Shown in pieces: positions 43,010 to 53,599 of a DNA stretch of 64,000 nucleotides. This DNA is from Nemertoderma westbladi (lineage: Eukaryota > Xenacoelomorpha > Nemertodermatida > Nemertodermatidae): contig JAUCBJ010002722.1 of assembly GCA_032718475.1 (NCBI GenBank), positions 62,001-126,000 of the forward strand, in the 5' to 3' direction. A program made the position numbers and the translations under genes. The stretch's first letter is position 1. Every line of letters begins with the position of its first letter. Under the pieces are notes generated by a model. The model did no database searches, was not told where the DNA came from, and worked only from the letters and a program-made list of their open reading frames with translations.

Positions 43010-45829
43010 AGTGCACCGTGGCTGGTACCCGATGGGATTGCACACCGACCTTTCGTGGGCCGGGACGCCCTCGTGGGAACCGCGAAGGAAGTCGACAACG
43101 TGGTCAATCTCTCCTCCAAACCCATCTCGGAGGAGGCTAAACGGGTGTTATCTTTAGGGTTTAGTTTTGTGCCGAGAACACGCGTTGTGGAACAGGACCG
43201 GATGGACGCACACACGTCGATCTCCAAGTTGGGAACGAGAATCCATAATGCGATCAGGCGAAGGAACGCCAGACTGGAAGATACAGTTCAGGTAGAGAAA
43301 CCCAGCCGGGAGGGAGCCGCGAGCGGGGCGGTTGGACCGCGGAGTAGTGATGAGGAGTCGGTTATTTCATTTGCAGTCACGCCGGGAAGGGGTCGCCGGT
43401 CGGGCCCGGAGATGGGAGCTGCGCCGAGTGCGACAATAGAAGACTGTATGGCAGCGTTTGGGGCTTTAGTTTTGGGTAACCCGCCAACGGGAGTGGCCCG
43501 CAGACTATTCGCATGCTCCACCCCTGTGACCCCGCCGAGCGGGGAAGGACCCGGGGCGGGTTCCGGTTCTAGGGAGTGTTTAGAGATGTGCTATGAGGGT
43601 TCGAACGGTTTATTGACAGCTGCGGTGTGTGTCAGCACCCCGTCACGGAGCGTGGGGGGGGGGGGGGGGGTATTGCCCAAACGTGGACGTGGCCCGCATG
43701 TCCCGATGGAGCGACGTATCCCCGAGATAGGGGCGACTAGGAATAGGGAGGGTGAGGGCAGTGGGAGGGCGCCATTGGACTATAGGCAATTATACGTTCC
43801 GAGGAAGTTCCGGTACGTCGCACCAAGGGTCGAGGACGAGGTGGTGGAGGGATTTATGGCGGAATTACATAAGGCGATCGACGGTGCTGACGGGAGGGCG
43901 AGCGGTGTTGGCCGATGCGGGGAGGGTGTGGGTATCTCAGAGAAGGATTTGAGACTGCTGCGGGAACTTAGGGGGGATAAAGAACTCGCTTTCGTTAGGG
44001 GAGACAAGACAGGAAACGTCGTTGTTGTAGACAGGGAGCTGTTGGATTTAGAGATGAGGAGAAACGTTGGCGACCGTGAGATGTTCGAGAAGTTGGAAGG
44101 TGATCCGACTTCGAAATATCGGGATGAACTCTATCGGACGGTACAGAACATGGCGTTAGAAGATAAGGACTTAAGTTCATACCTGGTTCCGAAGAACCCA
44201 ACTCAGGGTTATGTGTTCCCATTAGTTAAGGACCACAAACCGGTTTCTGAGTGGATCGACTGGGGAGGGGGCAGGAAGTTCCCGAAGGTTAGAGCTATCG
44301 TATCGTCGAGAGGAACCCTAGCGGAGAGGGCCGGGAAGTGGCTAAACTCGGTCCTTCAGCCTCTAATGTTGAGGATGTCCCACTACGTGCAGGATTCGCG
44401 TTCGGCAAGGGAGGCGGTCCCGAGCCGCCCATTGTCCACGGCAACGTTCATGTCTTTGGACGTCGTGGACATGTACCCCTCTGTAGACCACGATGTCGCC
44501 GTGTGCGCGATCGAGGCGGTGATTGGGGAGAATATGGAGATTTTGGAGGACTCTGGGTTTACTTTGGGGCAGGTTATGCTTATATTAAAATTTGTGCTGA
44601 CTCGTGCATATTTTGGGTTTGAAGGTGCTTTTTATGTTTTAGTAAAGGGTCTAGGGATGGGAGGCCCCTCGGGGAAGGTTCTGGCGGTCCTGGTGGTAGA
44701 CCGTATCCACACCCACGTGGGTTTGGTTGCCAGGTTCAGCGCCATATATTTCAAAACGTTTGTGGACGATGGCGAGGCTATTTGGGATGGGGAATTGGAC
44801 GACGCCGTGAAGGAGGCAATCGTCGAGCGTTACGGGGCGGCGTGTGAGGCCGTATACGGTAAAGGGGGGATTCGTTTCACTTTCGAATTCTCGAACACCA
44901 GTTCAGTGTTCCTGGACTTGGAGTTAGTTTTGGAGCCGGGGCGGGGAATAGTGAGTTCGGTTTATTTTAAACCGCTCACTAAAAGGTTGCCCATTCCTGG
45001 ATCCAGTTTGCACAACCGAAAGGTTCTGCAGGGTGTGGTGAAGGGCCAGCTGACACGTTTTGCGAGGTTGACAAGGACAACCAGGGAGTATGAGAGTGCG
45101 AGGGACCGTTATTTAACGGATTGCTGGGTGTCCGGGTATAGTGAAGGGTTTTTGAACGAGGCCCGGGGTTGCGACCCGGAACGGTTACGGGACTCGCCTG
45201 GTGTCAACCGGGAGGGCAGGGTCAAGGCGGAGAAGGACAAGTTTTACTTTGGGGTAGACCGTAGGTTCGCTGAGGTCGTTAAGCCAGTCATGCGGCGGTA
45301 TCGGCGGGTGTTGGGAGAGAGTGGGATGGGAGTTGCGTGCAATCTTTACGCGGGTCGGAGTTTGGGTAATATGTTGGTTCAGAAGCGGCTGCCGGCTAAG
45401 GGGAGGGGAAGCAGTAGATGCGGGTCCCGGGCGGGGTGCAAAACATGCGACGCCATGTTCGACATGGCCCGAACCCCATGGGGTGAGAAGATTAAAGGGT
45501 TTTTCACGTGTATGTCCCACGGGGTACTTTATCTGTTGACCTGCACCAACCACCCGCGGGGGTATTATTTGGGCCAGACTGAGCAAACCATTAGGGATAG
45601 GATGACGGGTCACCGATCGGCCATGGGCAGGTACCTGAAGGAAGTGCATCCTGACCAAGAGAACATGGGGGAGTATGTGCTGTTGGATCACTTTGCTCAG
45701 TGCGGGTTAGGGTGTCTCAGGGTCTCGGGGTTTAGGAGCTACAGGTCGGACGAGGATAGGATCCACGCCGAGGCAAACTATATTTTCAAGTTTAGGCCCC
45801 CATGGAACAGAATGGTCCCGGCGGTTTGA
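43010..45829 (+). CDS. Penelope-like element RT with GIY-YIG endonuclease, open frame
   Basis: The frame is open from 43010 to the stop at 45827-45829 (over 920 codons). No ATG lies near its beginning, so the 5' end may be truncated at the inverted terminus or supplied by splicing. RT motifs: GNVVVVDRE, FMSLDVVDMYPSVDHD (motif A), FKTFVDDGEAIW (FVDD catalytic), VFLDLELVL. A CKTCDAMF zinc-finger segment follows, then GIY-YIG endonuclease: GVLYLLTCTNHPRGYYLGQTEQTIRDRMTGH, and an HAEANYIFKFRPPWN end. RT without an LTR integrase plus GIY-YIG defines the Penelope order. The frame is distinctly GC-rich against its AT-rich surroundings, suggesting a young or foreign arrival. Confidence 0.9.
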   Translation, partial: SAPWLVPDGIAHRPFVGRDALVGTAKEVDNVVNLSSKPISEEAKRVLSLGFSFVPRTRVVEQDRMDAHTSISKLGTRIHNAIRRRNARLEDTVQVEKPSREGAASGAVGPRSSDEESVISFAVTPGRGRRSGPEMGAAPSATIEDCMAAFGALVLGNPPTGVARRLFACSTPVTPPSGEGPGAGSGSRECLEMCYEGSNGLLTAAVCVSTPSRSVGGGGGVLPKRGRGPHVPMERRIPEIGATRNREGEGSGRAPLDYRQLYVPRKFRYVAPRVEDEVVEGFMAELHKAIDGADGRASGVGRCGEGVGISEKDLRLLRELRGDKELAFVRGDKTGNVVVVDRELLDLEMRRNVGDREMFEKLEGDPTSKYRDELYRTVQNMALEDKDLSSYLVPKNPTQGYVFPLVKDHKPVSEWIDWGGGRKFPKVRAIVSSRGTLAERAGKWLNSVLQPLMLRMSHYVQDSRSAREAVPSRPLSTATFMSLDVVDMYPSVDHDVAVCAIEAVIGENMEILEDSGFTLGQVMLILKFVLTRAYFGFEGAFYVLVKGLGMGGPSGKVLAVLVVDRIHTHVGLVARFSAIYFKTFVDDGEAIWDGELDDAVKEAIVERYGAACEAVYGKGGIRFTFEFSNTSSVFLDLELVLEPGRGIVSSVYFKPLTKRLPIPGSSLHNRKVLQGVVKGQLTRFARLTRTTREYESARDRYLTDCWVSGYSEGFLNEARGCDPERLRDSPGVNREGRVKAEKDKFYFGVDRRFAEVVKPVMRRYRRVLGESGMGVACNLYAGRSLGNMLVQKRLPAKGRGSSRCGSRAGCKTCDAMFDMARTPWGEKIKGFFTCMSHGVLYLLTCTNHPRGYYLGQTEQTIRDRMTGHRSAMGRYLKEVHPDQENMGEYVLLDHFAQCGLGCLRVSGFRSYRSDEDRIHAEANYIFKFRPPWNRMVPAV

Positions 45830-46988
45830 CACGGTCGGGGTTATAGTTTGGTGTTTGGGCGCGTTTTGTGCCGTTAATACTGCCCTGTGCCTTTTGTACT
45901 GTATATACAAATTTAGTTTCAGTTAGATTTGCCTAGATTTAGCTTTAGTATCAGTTACCTGTTGGTTCTTTGGTTTTACGCTACACGCCAGACCGGCGTG
46001 GATGGGTTCTGCCATTGATACTGCTCAGTGCCATTTGTACTGTACATAGTAGCGCACGGCCCCGACAAATTGAGGCCCGTATTAATTTTCAGGATATTAT
46101 GGGGTTTTTTTTCAGTGTATTTGCTTGTGTCTCTTTACGCTAGACGTTTATGCACGGACATTTCACACACGTCAGTACTGTAGTTTTAGTGTCAGTGTAT
46201 TTGCATGTGTCTCTACGCTACACGTTTTTGCACGGACATTACACGTACGCCAGTACTGTAGATTTAGTTTCAGTGTACCAGCCTGTGCCTTTTTACGCTG
46301 CACGTTTGTGCACGGACAGTTCACATTTAGTTTCAGTGCATTTGCCTGTGTCTTTTTACGCTACAAGGTTGTGCACGGATATTTTGCATCCGACAGGTAT
46401 TTTCGTACTGTAGTTGTCATCTCGCATACATAAGGCTCTCTGTTGTTAATACTGCCCTATGCCATTTGTACTGTAAATAGTATTTCGTACTGTAGTTGTC
46501 ATCTCGCATACATAAGGCTCTCTGTTGTTAATACTGCCCTATGCCATTTGTACTGTAAATGCATACATAAGGCTCTCTGTTGTTAATACTGCCCTATGCC
46601 ATTTGTACTGTAAATGGTAACGCACGGCCCTGCCTGATCACGTCTCGGTGCCAGACTGATTGATTTGTTTCTATGACTAAGAGTTCAGTTGTTTATTTAT
46701 GTTGTTAGCTCTACGGACCGGTGCTGCACGCTTCTTATAACCACATAGCAACCGTACTGCCGTAGGCGGAGTGTTGTTATTTGTACTGTACATATACATC
46801 GGTTTTATACATCGACTGGTAGTCTATTTCAGTATTTGTTAGTGTTTTCTGTTTGGCCTAACTGTAGTGCAGTAGTTTTTGTGCTGATGATGCCCCAAAG
46901 GGGAGAAATTAATCCACTGTTTACATAATTATATTGAAGTGTTTATTGGGCGATGAAACTCCTTGTTGTTTTAATAATTGTCATGATG
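45830..46988. mobile_element. 3' region of the Penelope-like element, with tandem repeats
   Basis: 46110-46380 holds four imperfect units (about 65-80 bp) with TACGCTA-ACG and GCACGGACA words. 46420-46615 holds an 82-bp unit (CATACATAAGGCTCTCTGTT, ATGCCATTTGTACTGTAAAT) two and a half times. The right inverted terminus is 46922-46980. Small open frames here are by-products of the repeats. Confidence 0.75.
46881..46917 (+). ncRNA. Hammerhead-like motif at the Penelope-like element end
   Basis: Order GTG, CTGATGA (46884-46890), TGCCCC-AAA-GGGGA hairpin, GAAA (46905-46908), TTAAT mini stem III, C, CAC. Stem I is only GTG/CAC, stem III 2 bp, and stem II has one bulged G. Core elements and order fit a type I hammerhead, a motif reported for Penelope-like elements, but the stems are weak. 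Confidence 0.45.
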
Positions 46989-47489
46989 TATACAAACGCC
47001 CTGAAGTCGGCATGTCACTTTACTAATAATGGCTTTATTTATTCTTGTTTGTTTTCACATTATAAGAAACAATGGCTTTCTTTAATCATAGTGCAACTAC
47101 ATTAGTTATTACTGATGAATTCTGTCCATTCTCACGCATACACACTATAAATCGTGCGACCTCATTACACATTCCCACAGTAATCATTTATAGATTGATT
47201 ATATCCCATCTATTAGATTTTAATTTTTGGCTACATTTTGGCGAATCGATTAACTAAGGTAAGCTTGGACATCTCAATACGATTTATGTATATTTTATAC
47301 TAGAGAAGCCGGCAAGCTGGCTATAAGAAGACCGTCCATAGACAAACGTATGTTGTTGGGTCTTCCCCCATTGAACATGAACAGCTTTGCTTACAGTTTG
47401 AGAAAGAGTAATCCCAGCCCAGTCCCTAAATGTGAATAACCTATAAAACATTTAAACGGCCCAGTGCTTAAAATTCAATCATTCATTTC
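46989..47489. other. No gene seen
   Basis: AT-rich spacer between the Penelope-like element and the LINE. No recognised coding frame. Confidence 0.5.
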
Positions 47490-48690
47490 ATTTCATTTCA
47501 TTTGTTTTAATAAATTAAATTGATATAGTAAAATTTCACAATTGTACAAGGGTATGTAATCGAAGCACAGATATCAGTTAATTACATAGCAATATGGACT
47601 AGTGTAGCTGTTAGAATCTGAGTACACGAAAGTGTGGTGGGGCGAGCCATGGTAGTAGGTGGGTGGTGATGTGTGACATGTCATTTTCGTTTGACATTAT
47701 AGAATTCCATGATACAGGCGCGTTTTTGTTTGATGTATTTTCTGTATGAATTTTGCATTATGGAAATCATTTTGTGAGGCGCTGGCTGTGCAGATACGTT
47801 CAGTGATGGATGTAGTTTTGTATTTGAAGTTTATAATTGAACGTAGCTGTGGCAGGGGGTATGTGGCCAGTGATCTGTGATATCCACTTGAAATCCCCTT
47901 ACGTAAGTGGGAGTTACCCATGTTGAGTTGTGAGGCAATGCGGAAAGGTAACTGTAGCTCGAGAGTAGGGCAATCAAGTGTTCTAACTAAGGTTCTATAG
48001 CAACTCCAATAGGCAATGATCGATAATGGTGGGGTACCAGAGAGTAGATATAGTGTATTATTCTCCAAATAGTTCCCAAGAAGTAAGAGGCCACGTTGCA
48101 CCTTGTGGTGGTAGGCGTCGAGTTTGTCGATATCCTTTCGGCGTAGGGATCCAATAGTCAAAGTTAATCTGTAGATTATGACAGGGACGGCGAGTGTGTT
48201 CCACATCTTAAAGATGGTCTCTAAGTTGAGCCACCTTGCTGTCCATCCTTTGGTATGGAAAACTTGCGACATCATGGCTATTGTCTGGATAACATCGTGG
48301 AGGTTGCTAGCGGGGTTAGAATTTCCCAGTTTGTGTCCGAGGAATTTCAGATGGTCCGACATTTGGATTAGTGATCCGTTGACTGTAATGAAACATTCCT
48401 TGTGGGTCATATAGTTACGGTTTAGGATCGTCCATTTTGTTTTCTTCATGTCGATTTGGAGGGATACCTGAGTGGCTTCCTGTATGAGTATGTCGCACAT
48501 CTTCTCGACGGATTTAAGCGAGGTTCCCAGGAGTAGGTAATCGTCAGCATAGGCCACTGTACCAAGCCAGGATGTGTCAATTCGGCATCCGAGGTTACTA
48601 TGTTATATTCTGCTTATGATGTTGGAGGTATAAAGATTGTAGAGGATACCAGCTGGAGCTGTAACTGAGCAACCTATCTGTTGGGTTGTC
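47490..48690 (-). pseudogene. LINE RT remnant, inserted in BEL/Pao element
   Basis: Minus strand begins IGCSVTAPAGILYNLYTSNI (RT palm), then after one stop AYADDYLLLGTSL (catalytic ADD), HLKFLGHKLG, KGWTARWL and KGISSGYHRSLATYPLPQ to a stop at 47697. The tail is a GAAAT repeat (seen as ATTTC at 47485-47510). ORF1, the endonuclease and the N-terminal RT are missing. It belongs to the same family as 24525-25412. Confidence 0.85.
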
Positions 48691-50520
48691 ACATGACTCT
48701 CTCGATTTTAGTTGCGGTGGCGCTTCTTTAATCTCCCTCGCCAATTGGCTGTATATTTCTTCCCCCTCCGATTCCTCTCTCTCCTCCTCTACTGTCACTT
48801 CCTCTGTACCTGGGTCTACCTTCCTCATTGCTGGCCATCTCGACCTATCATTAGGGAAGTGCGGCCCATGCTGCCACAACTTCTGCTTTCTCGAGAAAGC
48901 TTGGTGTACAACGCCCCACGATAGCAGATCTGTTGGATTATCGTCGGTTGGGCAGTAGTGCCACTTTTCCAGATCAGTCGTTGCCCTTATCTCGTCCACC
49001 CTGTTCACCACAAATATAGGGTAACGTGTTATCTCGTTATGTAGCCACCCTAACACTACCATAGAATCTGTCCAGTAGTGCGTCTCTACTATACTCGGTA
49101 TAGTGTCCATCAAGTATGCTGTCACCCTTACTCCTAATCTCGCAGCCATTAGCTCGAGTTTTGGCACTGATGCTGAATCTGGTGGCGTCGACCTTGCTTT
49201 ACTAAATACAAGCCTGGGCTTATGAGCCCCGTTCCACTGTACCAAATAAAGTGCCGCTCCATATGCTTCCAAGGATGCGTCGGAAAACATATGTAGTTCC
49301 AAATCGGTCATGTCTCCGTCCGGGAAGTATACACGTGGCATACTGTATGTCCCCATCTCCTCAAGGCTCCCCGTCCATTTGTCCCATTGTCTACTTATCT
49401 CCACCGGGACGTCCGCATCCCAATTGTCTTTCAACTTATACACTTTCTTTAATATATGTTTCCCTGTAACTAACAACGGGGATGCCAGGCCTAGGGGATC
49501 GTAAATCCTTGCTATGTATGACACATAGCCTCGTTTACTATGTATTTTGGCACCCTCCTGACTTAGTTGATACTCCAACTCATCCGTCTCCCAGTTCCAT
49601 ACGATCCCTAGCGCCTTCTGCTGCGACTCCATCATCTTGTCCGCCATAATCTGCCCCTTTACAGTTGTAGGTTTGTCCATCGTCGTCTCTGGTTGTTTAT
49701 CTTCTATGGCCTCCATAAATTCTTTAGAGTTAGACTGGAATTTTGTGAGGTTGAATCCCGATCCTTTTAGGATGTCGCGAACTTCGCACCCCACATCGAG
49801 TATTTCTTCAACTATGTTTCCAGATCCCATCCCATCGTCCACATAGAATCTGCGTCGAATCATGTCGATCGCCTACTCACTGTATTCTCCCTCTTTACCC
49901 ACCACGGTGGTTCACTACGACTACAGCTGTGAGAGACACGGTGTCTCTCACAGCTGTAGTCGTAGTGAACGAGGACGATTTGGCCCCCATGTTCTGCACT
50001 ACCATCTTGTACATTGGTATCTCCGACGGTTCTTCGTTGCCGTTGTACCACAGGAAGCGCTGACTATCGCTGTCCTCCTCCGCCACTCGCACCTGGTTGA
50101 ACATGCCTTCTATATCGCACGTGAAGGTGTGCTTTCCGTTTCTGAATCTTAACAGGACTTCTATCCCCGAGTTGTAAATGTTGGGGCCTTCCAGCAGGTA
50201 GTCATTCAGGCTTTGACGTTAGTCTTGGCCGACGCTTCGACCACCATCCTTAGTTTCCCCTTCTTAGGGTCCAGAGCCACATGCAGTGGCAAATAGTAGG
50301 TCCTCTCCGTATTTGGTTCATGGACCGGCAGCTCCACGGCCCACCCTCTGTCCACGTACTTCTTGATCGTCTTTGAAAGTATTCATCCTTTTTGGGGCTC
50401 TGTTTAAGTGTTTGCTTCAACTTTCGAAGCCTCATCAAGACCATCCTCTTATTATCTGGTAGCGGCAAATTCGGTTGTTTCCATACCATCCCTATGGTAT
50501 ACTGGCCCCTTCACACTTCA
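48690..50520 (-). pseudogene. BEL/Pao retrotransposon pol: RT and RNase H
   Basis: Minus-strand segments: KYVDRGWAVELPVHEP and YYLPLHVALDPKKGKLRMV (RT fingers, about 50280-50370), MFNQVRVAEEDSDSQRFLWY (about 50100), RRRFYVDDGMGSGN (catalytic YVDD, about 49850), YIARIYDPLGLASPLL, LHMFSDASLEAYGAALYL and THYWTDSMVVLGWL (RNase H). YVDD and the YDPLGLASP box are typical of BEL/Pao. Frameshifts near 50350, 50220 and 49910, plus an internal palindrome, make it dead. Integrase is missing, replaced by the LINE. Confidence 0.9.
49911..49969. repeat. 59-bp perfect palindrome inside BEL pol
   Basis: Two 29-base arms (TTCACTACGACTACAGCTGT... and its exact complement) around one central G at 49940. In minus-strand sense the first arm continues the normal RT frame (SSSFTTTTAVRDTV) and the second is its inverted copy, which breaks the gene just before the YVDD region. 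Confidence 0.95.
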
Positions 50521-50652
50521 TAGAGTTCTTTATGCTCTCCAGCGCCTGTTTATCCTCCACCGAGGTCCCGACTCCGGTCTCCTTCAACCCCCCGAAGTCC
50601 TGCCGCAGCAGCCTCTTGAGATGTTCCTCTGCTCCTTCGTCCTCCATTTCCT

Positions 50653-51840
50653 TCATTGTGCCCGCGAACATGCGTATTCCGACACGCTAAACGGGATTCT
50701 GGTCTTAATTGGGCCACTGAGCGTCCATCCAAATGGCGTGAGAATCGCCATCGGGTCTCGCTCCCTATCCTCACCGAATAAGGTCTGTAGTCTCTCGTGG
50801 GCTGTCGGGCAATCCATGCCGACTATGAGAGATACTTTCGGGACGTCCAGTTCAGGTACGGAGAAATTGATGTCATCCAGGTACCGGTATTGCTCGACCT
50901 CGATCTTTGTGGGCCGTCTGGAGTTAATATTAATCGATTCTATTATTTGAATGGGATCGATGGTAGCCCCATAATCGCACCCTGGTGTTATCGCTGATAT
51001 TTCGCAATGCCCTGTTCTCACTCTCAAGACCTCGTCCTTACTTGAGATAGTGGTTACCGCCATTTTGCTTGGCCTCGTCCGCAACCCTATCCTTTCGGCC
51101 ACCCAACTTTCCACTAGCGTGAACGCTGCTCCACTGTCAACCAACATTAGTGTCGTGACCGACAGCTCATCCTCTCCTATTATCCTCACCGGTACCACCC
51201 CAAGTAGTACCGTTCCCCTTTTCTTCGCTCCCATGGTGCTTGTCGCCATCGTCTGGCCTCCATTTCCCTCAATCTTGTCGTATTTTACTGGTGGTTCCTT
51301 GCACTCGGCAAATCTGTGTCCTCCTACTGCGCATCGATGACATATTCCATTCTTACCAGTGTAGGCTACCCGATCTTGTTTAAGTGACGCCTGCCAATGC
51401 TTGCAGTCTATGGTCTTGTGGAACCCGTTTCTATGCAATTGACATTTGTAATTGGGATTGTAGCATTCCTTGTATAGCGCTTCACGTATCGCGCGTAGAT
51501 TCATATCTAGCGGTTTAGTGTTTTGGTTATTTGGACTCGGCCTACTGGGGATATTAGGTTCGTATTTGTTTGTGTTGTTGTTTTGTTTCTGTCCCTGCCA
51601 CGGTGTGGCCCTACTCCCAGCTCCTTGTGGACTACAAGTCCCCTGCGTACCCGCATGTGGTAGCGACTGTCTCATTTTCGGAAATGCATCTGCCGAAATA
51701 TGTTCTGGTTTAGATCGGCTGCATTCCGCTTTCGGTACCTTACCGAGACTGTCCACACTGTAGACTGGGTCTGTGATTAATTCCGCTTCGTAGTTAAGGA
51801 AGTTCGACATTTCCTCCAGCCCTGGCTCCACACCTTTCCT
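50653..51840 (-). pseudogene. BEL/Pao gag C-terminus and protease
   Basis: A 392-residue open frame: EPGLEEMSNFLNYEAELI (gag), CQLHRNGFHKTIDCKHW and CHRCAVGGHRFAEC (zinc knuckles), then LMLVDSGAAFTLVESWVAERI (aspartic protease, DSG active site) and VSLIVGMDCP, FGWTLSGPI. This is the usual gag-protease order of BEL elements, followed after a break by pol on the same strand. This part is intact although its neighbours are not. Confidence 0.85.
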
Positions 51841-52962
51841 CTCTCGGGTGGAGAAAGAGATCTTTCTCCACTTGTTTCTCAGCCAGATCGGTAGTGCCTG
51901 CGCTATTGTAGTGATGTTGTTTGATGCGTTAAGTTCGTAATTTGCATCCAGAGTTTTTAATACTATTAGCGCCTTTTCTACTTTGTTGGCGAAGGTTTAG
52001 ATGCTGACGGGGTTGTCCGCCAGTCCGCCTGATGTTATTCCCCTTAAGGTTTGTTGGATAATCTTCGCAGGATGCCCGAATTCCCTGTCCAGAGCTCGCC
52101 ATGCAGTCGTGAATACTCCTTCAATACCTTGGTATTGTCTCACGATGTCGTATGCTGGCCCCCCTGTGTAGACTTGTAGATATTTAAGGCACTCCGCCTG
52201 CATCAGTTTTTTGTTAAGATTTCATTGCTGTACATACGCCGGAATTGCAGATATTCCTCCGGCTTACTACCATCGATGGCTCCACTGGCGGCAGCTCGAT
52301 CCTAGTCTTCAGCGCGTCGATGAGTGTTGCCATTCCCATCACTTGTACTTCCAGCGCGCTCATTGGATGCAGTTCACCCATCGGGCTCGTCGACTTTCCC
52401 TGTGTGGGTTATATCATTGGGGCTAACGGTCCCCTCCATATCTCTGTGTCGCACGATTTATTTGGATCTGAGGGGTTTGGGGTTCTTGTTTTTGGTTGCG
52501 TGTATTGCTGATACTGTAATGGGGGGATGTCACCCTGCCCCCCCTCCCCCCCCACCGATGTTATATTTGGTAGTGGGGTTGATGTTATCATCTTGGGGCC
52601 CATACACCTATCCACAATACCCCCCTCCCCTGGATATAAATTGTATCCCTGCATGTTATAGTCATACTGGTGTGCAGGTCTTGCCTACCGCCTGGTATGT
52701 ATGCTGCGACCCCCGGGTTTAATCCCGTCATTCGCGCTACCCTATCGCCTATACTATCTCTCCCAGCATGGCCTATAGTATGTGCAGTAAGGCCTACAGT
52801 ATGTCCTGCAGTCTGCCTGTGTCCTTCCGGACCGAAGTTTATTCTTCTCGAGTATTCCGAGACGTCCTCCCCGCGACTACCATATTCTCGATCGGCAGCT
52901 ACGTTCCGACGGGAAGTTTCTCTCCGATCCCCTCTCCTGTCTTCATCCTCATACCGGTACAC
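51841..52962 (-). pseudogene. BEL/Pao gag, broken N-terminal part
   Basis: Short minus-strand frames: LKYLQVYTGGPAYDIVRQY and FTTAWRALDREFGHPAKIIQQ (capsid-like; 51997-52203), ALPIWLRNKWRKISFSTRERKG in another frame (about 51860-51900). Upstream, 52588-52962 gives a basic/acidic stretch (YEDEDRRGDRRETSRRN) that may be the gag start. Several frameshifts. Confidence 0.6.
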
Positions 52963-53097
52963 TCTGTACTCGCTCTCCCGGGGTGTGGTCTATTTCACCA
53001 GGTTGTGGTTCTCCAGGGCGATGGCAATCTCCCGGAGTATGACCCCACCGGCTCTCTGTTCTCCGTCTCGACTACCGACGGTTCACTGTCCGACCTG

Positions 53098-53515
53098 CGT
53101 ACCGGTACCACACACGCCGCGTACCGGTACCACACGCGTGTACCGGTACCACACGCGTGTACCAGGTCACACGTGTGTACCGGGACCACACGTGTGTACC
53201 GGTACCACACGCGTGTACCGGTACAACACGCGTGTACCGGTACAACACGCGTGTACCGGTACAACACGCGTGTACCGGCACCACACGCGTGTACCGGTAC
53301 CACACGCGTGTACCGGTACCACACGCGTGTACCGGTACCACACGCGTGTACCGGTACCACACGCGTGTACCGGTACCACACCTGTGTACCGGTACCACAC
53401 CTGTGTACCGGTACCACACCTGTGTACCGGTACCACACTGTGTACCGGTACCACACCTGTGTACCGGTACCACACCTGTGTACCGGTACCACACCCGCCG
53501 CGTAACGGTACCAAA
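53098..53515. repeat. 19-bp palindrome-based minisatellite, about 22 copies
   Basis: Unit CCGGTACCACACGCGTGTA. It is built from two self-complementary blocks, GTACCGGTAC and ACACGCGTGT. Towards the right the ACGCGT block becomes ACCTGT. Both strands read open in several frames, a repeat artefact. A G run follows at 53582-53597. Confidence 0.95.
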
Positions 53516-53599
53516 CCTGTGTACACACCTGTGTTACCGGTTCGGTACCACACCTTTGTGTTTCACAACGCACTGAGATGAGGGGGGGGGGGGGGGCGA

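Noticed and set aside
45185-45691. 168-codon minus-strand frame
   Set aside because: Antisense shadow of the GC-rich Penelope-like ORF.
46125-46433. 102-codon Cys/Phe-rich frame after the Penelope-like ORF
   Set aside because: It runs over four copies of the 3' tandem repeat of the element and has no start context or motif.
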